Shown here: piece after piece, positions 6,491-11,741 of the stretch | Numbering within the stretch: the first letter of the stretch is position 1 | Layout: each line of letters opens with the position of its first letter | NCBI GenBank assembly: GCA_002505355.1 | Contig: DAUW01000121.1 | Coordinates: forward strand, 1 to 11,741 | Reading direction: 5' to 3' | Length of the DNA stretch: 11,741 bases | Source: Euryarchaeota archaeon UBA229 | GTDB taxonomy: Archaea > Thermoplasmatota > Poseidoniia > Poseidoniales > Poseidoniaceae | Notes under the pieces: model-generated | What the model saw: the letters and a program-made list of their open reading frames with translations, nothing else | Databases searched by the model: none | What the model was told of the DNA's origin: nothing | Program-made: the position numbers and the translations under genes

Positions 6491-7314
6491 GAAACCACCT
6501 CTCCCAACTCACTCATAGCGACACTATATTGTTCGTCATTCGGTGCTGCACCGTGAAATGCCGGATTGTCTTCCATATATGATACGCCTTTGCCCTTTAT
6601 TGTATGGGCTATTAGAACTGATGGATTGGCTTTATTTTGAACTAAAAAATCTAATCCTTCAGTTATCTGTTCCATGTTGTGGCCATCGATTTCTTTGACA
6701 TCCCAACCAAATGAGCGCCATTTTGCTGGAATATCGAACATTCTCATTTGGGTTTCGCAAAAATCATCGTTCTGAATTCGATTACAATCTAGAATTACTT
6801 TCAAATTACCAAGCTCATGGTGCTTCGCAGCCATTGCTGCTTCCCAAACGCTGCCTTCTTGTATTTCCCCATCACCTAGCATAACAAACACGTTCCTGTT
6901 GCTATTTGACAACCGTCCAGCGACTGCACACCCCATGCCAAAAGACAAACCCATACCCAGCGAACCGGCAGAGAAATCCACTCCAGGGCACCACTTACTA
7001 TCGACGTGGCCTTGACAAACACCGCCCAATACTCGATATGATTCTAAATCTTGTGAGGAAATAAAGTTCATCTCAGCAAGGATTGCATACATACCGGGTG
7101 ATGCATGGCCTTTAGAGAGAATAAATCGGTCTCTATCATCCCATTCAGGATCATCTGGCTTAACGCGCAGATAGTTTCCATAAAGTGCACACAACAAATC
7201 TATTTCCGACAGCGAGCCGCCAGGGTGTCCCGCTTGGGCACGGTATACCATCTTCACAATTTCGACTCGGCACCTTCTTGCCAGCTCTTCTAATTCATCA
7301 ATAGACATTGTCAT
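6487..7314 (-). CDS. tkt: Transketolase, N-terminal subunit
   Basis: A 275-residue half of transketolase carrying the thiamine-diphosphate pyrophosphate-binding domain. Visible motifs are GHPGGSLS (29-36), KGHASPG (68-74), GSLGMGLS (117-124) and the cofactor/Mg2+ motif GDGEIQEGSVWEA (147-159) that ends at N178 in DCNRIQ. KGKGVSYME and FHGAAP follow near the C terminus. The protein covers only the first half of a single-chain transketolase, as is usual in archaea and some bacteria; the remaining half is the next gene, which it overlaps by 4 bases. The ATG at 7314-7312 is used; a second ATG two codons later is equally acceptable, and neither has a strong Shine-Dalgarno (a GGGCG lies a few bases upstream). 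A 61-base gap separates it from the OPT transporter gene, so it may have its own promoter or be read through. Confidence 0.95.
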   Translation of the reverse strand: MTMSIDELEELARRCRVEIVKMVYRAQAGHPGGSLSEIDLLCALYGNYLRVKPDDPEWDDRDRFILSKGHASPGMYAILAEMNFISSQDLESYRVLGGVCQGHVDSKWCPGVDFSAGSLGMGLSFGMGCAVAGRLSNSNRNVFVMLGDGEIQEGSVWEAAMAAKHHELGNLKVILDCNRIQNDDFCETQMRMFDIPAKWRSFGWDVKEIDGHNMEQITEGLDFLVQNKANPSVLIAHTIKGKGVSYMEDNPAFHGAAPNDEQYSVAMSELGEVVS

Positions 7315-7375
7315 GCTACGCCCAAGTTGGTGTCGGCATAGACAACCTTTGATGCTTTTGTTCTGGGAAAATGGT

Positions 7376-9421
7376 TTATTTTGTCAATTTAAACATCGCA
7401 CCAATCTTGCCCACAAGGTCTTTGAAAATCAGCACAAAATCTCTAAGCAAATTGCCATTATTGGGCAAAGTCCTTGTTGCTAGCCAAAGAAATACCAAGA
7501 CAAACCAACCGAAGAAAGCCAATGACAGAAAGTTGTTCAATACCCCGGTACTAAACAGCGCTGTTAAGTCAATTTCCAAGACAATAAGCAAGGCAACCAA
7601 TACTCCAAGAATGGACTCTCCGGCGATAAATCCAGCGCCGATGAGGACACCACGATTTTCTACTTCTTTGGCCGCTTCTACAGCCGGTGGCGAAGGATCG
7701 TCCCGCAACTCTCCGTCTACTCTAATATGCGCACTTCGAAAGGCAAAGTATGACAAAACTCCACCGAGCATAATCGGAACCGAGAGCCCAAGTGGGAGGT
7801 AGATGCCTATGGCAACGCTCATTACCGGCATCTTCAGCCAGATTAATACCACAGCAATTACAACGCCGAGAATGATCATTTGCATGTTAACATCGCCAAC
7901 AAATGAACCCCTGACAATATCCCCTATCAATTCAGCCTGCGGGGCCAATAATGCGTTGTCACATGACCTACCAGTTTCAGCAGCCTCTCTTAGACAAGCA
8001 GTCTTAGTAATACCGAACGCATTGTGTAGCAGTTTGAGAGTTGGACCAATGACCAGCGCTCCGGTTATTACCCCAATTATCTCGGCGGTTTGTTGTATCC
8101 TTGGTGTCGCACCAACCATATGTCCAGTTTTCAAATCCTGCATAACATCTCCCGCAATGGCGGCAGATGAGGCTACAATGGACGCAATTAACATTGTTGC
8201 AAGCATTAGGGTCGGTGTCGATAGCCCGAGCATCAAGTCACCAATTATCCACACTAGTGCCACCGTGAATAGCAATGTGGCAATGGTCATCCCCGAGACC
8301 GGTGAGTTAGATGAGCCAACGACACCGGCAATGTATCCAGCAACAGCCGCAAAGAAGAATGCGGTAATTGCTAAGAATGCGGCGCCGGCTATTGATAGAA
8401 TAAGCGATCCGGTTTTCCACCAATAAAATAGCAGGGTGATGCCTACGATTATCGAGCAAAAAGTGAAGACAAATGTCATCGGCAAATCAATTTCTGTGCG
8501 TAGTAAATTATCGTCATCTGCGGAACTTGTCTTGAGCGCTTTTGAAATACCTGTGATGATACTTTTTCTCATCGACCACAGTGTGTAAAGACCGCCGACG
8601 ACCATTGCGCCCACTCCTGCGTACCTAATTTGAGTCGCCCATATGCCTTTGAATTGTTCAACACTTGATTCCCCCGGGCCCCATCCATTAATCAAGCCAT
8701 ATAATGGGACTAGGACCATAAATCCGAGCATACCACCGAGGAAAATGAATGAGGCAATGCGTATGCCAACAATAAATCCAACAGATAACAAGGCAACAGA
8801 TAAATCAATTCCACCATAAATTTTGGTTCCCAGGAAGTCTGCTACACCCTCGACAGTGTGATGAGTTGCCTGAAATCCTTTTACCATCAAACCGTAAATT
8901 GCCCCAATACCCAAAGCGTACAAGATAGCTTGGGAGCCTTCACCGCCTTCCTCCCCAGCGACAAGAACTTCTCTACATGCGACACCCTCTGGATACGGGA
9001 GGGCCTCTTCGACAATGAATAATCTCCGAAGAGCTATGGTAAACATAGTACCCATCAGTCCCCCCAAAAGAGCGATAATGGTTGTTTCGAGTAATTTGAT
9101 ATCATCCCATAAATTCGGAATTACGAGCAGTGCTGGAACAGTAAATATCACTCCAGCGGCAAGTGATTCACCAGCACTAGCCATGGTCTGCACCGCATTA
9201 TTTTCTAAAATAGTCACATCCTGAAACATAGTTCTAAGGATAATCATTGACATTACAGCAGCAGGGATGCTTGCGGAAACTGTCATCCCGGCATACAGTC
9301 CGAGATAGGCATTCGCTGCAGTCATTAAAATGCCCAACAGTATTCCAACAATAACTACCCTAACGGTTAGTTCTAGTGGCGATTCGCTGGCTGGTATGTA
9401 AGGTGCCCCGTGTTCCGCCAT
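7376..9421 (-). CDS. OPT-family oligopeptide (or metal-chelate) transporter
   Basis: A polytopic inner-membrane protein of 681 residues from the chosen start, with a dozen or more hydrophobic segments. It belongs to the OPT superfamily, which imports oligopeptides or metal-chelate complexes by cation symport. Recognisable elements are NAYLGLYAGMTVSASIPAAV (residues 37-56), ENNAVQTMASAGES (73-86) and, near residue 420, GDVMQDLKTGHMVGATPRIQ followed by QTAEIIGVITGALVIGP, all typical of the prokaryotic oligopeptide branch. The frame is open back to 9490, but those 23 extra residues are unlike a family N terminus, so ATG 9421-9419 (MAEHGAPYIP) is preferred. No Shine-Dalgarno precedes it, so the message may be leaderless. 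A loop near 495-545 contains a Cys pair (TKTACLREAAETGRSCDNA) that could form an external disulfide. It heads the minus-strand gene series and faces a divergently transcribed ATPase gene. The substrate is not readable from sequence. Confidence 0.9.
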   Translation of the reverse strand: MAEHGAPYIPASESPLELTVRVVIVGILLGILMTAANAYLGLYAGMTVSASIPAAVMSMIILRTMFQDVTILENNAVQTMASAGESLAAGVIFTVPALLVIPNLWDDIKLLETTIIALLGGLMGTMFTIALRRLFIVEEALPYPEGVACREVLVAGEEGGEGSQAILYALGIGAIYGLMVKGFQATHHTVEGVADFLGTKIYGGIDLSVALLSVGFIVGIRIASFIFLGGMLGFMVLVPLYGLINGWGPGESSVEQFKGIWATQIRYAGVGAMVVGGLYTLWSMRKSIITGISKALKTSSADDDNLLRTEIDLPMTFVFTFCSIIVGITLLFYWWKTGSLILSIAGAAFLAITAFFFAAVAGYIAGVVGSSNSPVSGMTIATLLFTVALVWIIGDLMLGLSTPTLMLATMLIASIVASSAAIAGDVMQDLKTGHMVGATPRIQQTAEIIGVITGALVIGPTLKLLHNAFGITKTACLREAAETGRSCDNALLAPQAELIGDIVRGSFVGDVNMQMIILGVVIAVVLIWLKMPVMSVAIGIYLPLGLSVPIMLGGVLSYFAFRSAHIRVDGELRDDPSPPAVEAAKEVENRGVLIGAGFIAGESILGVLVALLIVLEIDLTALFSTGVLNNFLSLAFFGWFVLVFLWLATRTLPNNGNLLRDFVLIFKDLVGKIGAMFKLTK

Positions 9422-9528
9422 GGGCGGGCTAAAGAATACTGATTGTTGAAAACATCGCAAAATGAACGGGAATTCCACCACCAATATCATAAGTCTACTC
9501 AGTTTGGTTGACGAGAAGGTCGGAAGTC
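9422..9528. promoter_or_regulatory. Divergent intergenic promoter region
   Basis: The 107 bases between the oppositely oriented OPT transporter and P-type ATPase genes must hold both promoters if the OPT start at 9421 is right. For the plus strand, AATATCATAAG (9483-9493) is a plausible archaeal TATA-like box about 36-46 bases before the ATPase ATG. For the minus strand I see only AT-rich stretches and no clear box. No inverted-repeat operator stands out. The position follows from the gene layout; the box itself is a guess. Confidence 0.4.
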
Positions 9529-11741
9529 ATGAATGATGATTGGCATCAATTAACACCGATGGAGGTGATGGTTGATTTAGACGTCAGTAAATCTGGTTTG
9601 TCGAACCAAGAGGTGGCTGCTAGACGGGAAAAGTATGGAGAAAATAAGTTAGCTGAACCGGAGCGAGTCCCAGGTTGGAAACGCTTCTTATCACAATACA
9701 ATGACCCTCTCAACTACCTACTAATCGGAGCAGCAATTGTGGCTTTGCTAATTCATCCTGATGAGCCGGGTGATGCAATTTTTATTTTTATGGTGTTAAC
9801 TGCAAATGCTTACTTTGGATATTGGCAAGAAGGTCAAGCAGAACAAGCTATGGAGTCACTCAAGCAAATGTCCGTCTCTCAATGTGTGGTTGTGAGAAAT
9901 GATACAGACATCGAGATTGCTACATCAGATTTAGTGCCTGGCGATATCGTCAATATGTACGAGGGACTAAATGTTCCAGCCGACATCCGTTTACTGGAAT
10001 CTTTCCAGTGCAAGATTGATGAGTCAGCCCTCACCGGGGAATCCCTAACAATTAAGAAATCAGTTGATCCATTGCCCAAGGAAACTTTGCTTGCCGATCG
10101 TAAAAACATGGCATTTATGGGTACTTGTGTTGCCTCCGGACGAGCTGTAGGAATTGTAGTTTCAACTGGTATGAAAACCCAGTTGGGTAAGATAGCAAGT
10201 GATATAGCAAGTTCAGACGCCCCTAAAACCCCACTCGAGCTAAAACTGGAATCGCTAGGCAAATTTCTCGGTTTTATTGCGCTGATTGTCGCAGTTTTAC
10301 TAGTTTCAATCGAGATGATAATCGCCTATGGGAGCCCAGAAATCGACCTTTGGGAAGCAGCTATTGACCAATTTATCATCGCAATAGCTATTTTTGTTGC
10401 AATAGTTCCTGAAGGCTTGCCGATTATTTTAGTTATTACTCTCGCCCTTGGAATGCGCAATATGGCAAAGCACAAAGCCATAATTAGGCGAATGAAAGCG
10501 GTTGAAACTTTAGGTTCAACGACGGTTATTTGCTCAGATAAAACCGGCACCTTAACAAAAAATCAAATGACAGCAAGGCAAATCTCAACTACGGAAGGAA
10601 CTTTTCAAATTACTGGAGAAGGATTCAAGCCAAAAGGCGATATTTTGTTTGAAGGTAAGCCACTGGGTGACGATGATTTGTCAAAACATCAGAACGATCT
10701 TGGTTTCAGGCTTGCAGCAGCATGTTTAAGCCTTTGTCATAATTCTCAGATTAGTAAAGTCGATGGACATTGGCAGGCATTGGGTGACCCAACCGATTCT
10801 GCATGTGCAGTTGCAGGTTGGAAGATTAATGGTGACGTACAAAAATTTGCTCAACGTCACAGTAGGATACACGAGTTCTTCTTTGATACTAAACGCAAAA
10901 GAATGTCGGTAATCCATGAGTACGAAGGTGAGCGATGGGTGTTCTCTAAAGGCGGTGCGGGAGGGTATATTGATTTGGTCGAGTGGAAGGTTTCGGGGGA
11001 CGAAATAGTCCCGATTGAACCTGAGGATTTTGACAAAGCAGCAGAAGCAAACAAGGATATGGCTGGAAAGGCTATGCGAGTACTGGCTTTATGTGCCAGA
11101 CAACTTGACGATGAGGAAGATGTTTACGATGTTGATAAGATTGAGTCCGGTTTGATATTTTTAGGGTTAATCGGTATAATGGATCCACCAAGGCCTGAGG
11201 TTAAACAAGCGATTGAAATATGCCAGAACGCCGGAATAAAAGTGAAAATGATAACAGGTGATCAGCAGTTTACTGCTAGTGCCATTGGTAAAGAGTTAGG
11301 TATAACCGATGGTGGTATTCCAGCGGTAAATGGTAGTTCAATCATCAAATTTTCTGATGCAGAGATGGATGAAGCGGCGGCGAATTCGACGATATTTTCA
11401 AGAGTTACCCCCGATCAGAAAATGCGTATTGTTAGTTCACTGCAAAATCAAGGAGAGATTGTCGCAATGACTGGCGATGGAGTTAATGATGCACCAGCAT
11501 TATCAAGAGCCAATATTGGCATAGCCATGGGTATTGCTGGTACTGATGTAGCTAAAGATGCGGCAGACATGGTACTACAAGATGACAATTTTGCTAACAT
11601 TGTTAACGCAGTAGAAGAAGGCAGAAAAATCTACCAGAATATTAGAAATTTTGTTCGCTATCAAGTATCCACCAATGTCGCAGCAGTTTCGTTGATAGTT
11701 ATATCGACACTAATCTTTGGCTGGAATTTACCGCTCACTGG
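9529..11741 (+). CDS. P-type cation-transporting ATPase, PMR1/SERCA-like (P2 type), 3' end missing
   Basis: An open frame of 737 codons that starts at ATG 9529 and is cut by the right edge. It encodes an ATP-driven membrane cation pump. Seen in order are an N-terminal cation-ATPase domain (1-50), helices M1 (about 58-75) and M2 (about 79-98), actuator TGES (169-172), M3, M4 with PEGLP (294-298), phosphorylation site DKTGTLT (D337), FSKGG in the nucleotide domain (472-476), KMITGDQ (573-579), hinge TGDGVNDAPAL (648-658) and M5 near the edge. PEGLP in M4 is characteristic of P2 pumps for Ca2+, Mn2+ or Na+/K+. M5 reads YQVSTNVAAVSLIV, keeping Asn but lacking the Glu that SERCA uses in its first calcium site, as in PMR1-like one-ion pumps. 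GGAAG lies 2 bases before the ATG and AAGG lies further upstream. The ion specificity is inferred; M6 and the rest lie outside the window. Confidence 0.95.
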   Translation, partial: MNDDWHQLTPMEVMVDLDVSKSGLSNQEVAARREKYGENKLAEPERVPGWKRFLSQYNDPLNYLLIGAAIVALLIHPDEPGDAIFIFMVLTANAYFGYWQEGQAEQAMESLKQMSVSQCVVVRNDTDIEIATSDLVPGDIVNMYEGLNVPADIRLLESFQCKIDESALTGESLTIKKSVDPLPKETLLADRKNMAFMGTCVASGRAVGIVVSTGMKTQLGKIASDIASSDAPKTPLELKLESLGKFLGFIALIVAVLLVSIEMIIAYGSPEIDLWEAAIDQFIIAIAIFVAIVPEGLPIILVITLALGMRNMAKHKAIIRRMKAVETLGSTTVICSDKTGTLTKNQMTARQISTTEGTFQITGEGFKPKGDILFEGKPLGDDDLSKHQNDLGFRLAAACLSLCHNSQISKVDGHWQALGDPTDSACAVAGWKINGDVQKFAQRHSRIHEFFFDTKRKRMSVIHEYEGERWVFSKGGAGGYIDLVEWKVSGDEIVPIEPEDFDKAAEANKDMAGKAMRVLALCARQLDDEEDVYDVDKIESGLIFLGLIGIMDPPRPEVKQAIEICQNAGIKVKMITGDQQFTASAIGKELGITDGGIPAVNGSSIIKFSDAEMDEAAANSTIFSRVTPDQKMRIVSSLQNQGEIVAMTGDGVNDAPALSRANIGIAMGIAGTDVAKDAADMVLQDDNFANIVNAVEEGRKIYQNIRNFVRYQVSTNVAAVSLIVISTLIFGWNLPLT

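Noticed and set aside
7315..7375. Possible promoter between the OPT and transketolase N genes
   Set aside because: I looked for a TATA-like box, inverted repeat or riboswitch-like structure and saw none that stood out from background in these 61 bases.
7803..8426. Plus-strand open frame of 207 codons, with a second of 143 codons just before it (7371-7802)
   Set aside because: Both lie antisense to the well-supported OPT transporter gene. Their composition (rich in Ile, Ser, Thr, Pro) is what the reverse complement of membrane-protein codons gives, and neither has a recognisable motif.
9879..11054. Several minus-strand frames of 63-127 codons
   Set aside because: They are antisense to the P-type ATPase, whose frame is open through the window edge with every family motif in order.

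Overview
The window reads as ordinary chromosome from an uncultured archaeon, most likely a marine, Thermoplasmatota-like lineage such as Marine Group II/III (Poseidoniia). The lineage is inference. It rests on an archaeal/eukaryotic-type prolyl-tRNA synthetase ending in Tyr, a transketolase split into two genes, a short TalC-type transaldolase, Shine-Dalgarno sites matching the archaeal anti-SD, and a large secreted protein with Asp-rich calcium-type repeats and a C-terminal membrane anchor. The DNA is moderately AT-rich and densely coding. No intergenic gap exceeds about 110 bases. I see no rRNA, tRNA, CRISPR array, insertion sequence or phage gene.

Layout: nearly everything lies on the minus strand, transcribed from right to left. 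Starting at a divergent promoter region (9422-9528), the order is an OPT-family transporter (7376-9421), transketolase N-terminal subunit (6487-7314), transketolase C-terminal subunit (5552-6490, overlapping by 4 bases), a secreted arylsulfotransferase-like protein with five tandem 36-residue repeats (3334-5526), transaldolase (2633-3295), an orphan two-helix membrane protein (1976-2572), a 92-residue CBU_0592-like membrane protein (1692-1970), prolyl-tRNA synthetase (142-1671 or 142-1695), and the first 40 codons of an unrecognised gene (1-122). On the plus strand, diverging from the OPT gene, a P-type cation ATPase begins at 9529 and runs off the right edge.

How they work together: the two transketolase halves and the transaldolase make up the sugar-shuffling core of the non-oxidative pentose phosphate pathway (interconversion of C3 to C7 sugar phosphates). 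They supply ribose-5-phosphate and erythrose-4-phosphate. The sulfotransferase-like protein between them is predicted to act outside the cell, so the linkage is positional rather than obviously functional. The OPT transporter would import peptides or metal chelates, and the ATPase would pump cations, probably Ca2+ or Mn2+. The small membrane proteins and proS are spaced or overlapped as a translationally coupled group.

I did not find a convincing new multi-gene system. The most unusual items are the sulfotransferase/repeat fusion, the substituted active-site residues in transketolase C, an altered substrate-site loop and missing zinc ligands in ProRS, and the orphan membrane protein.
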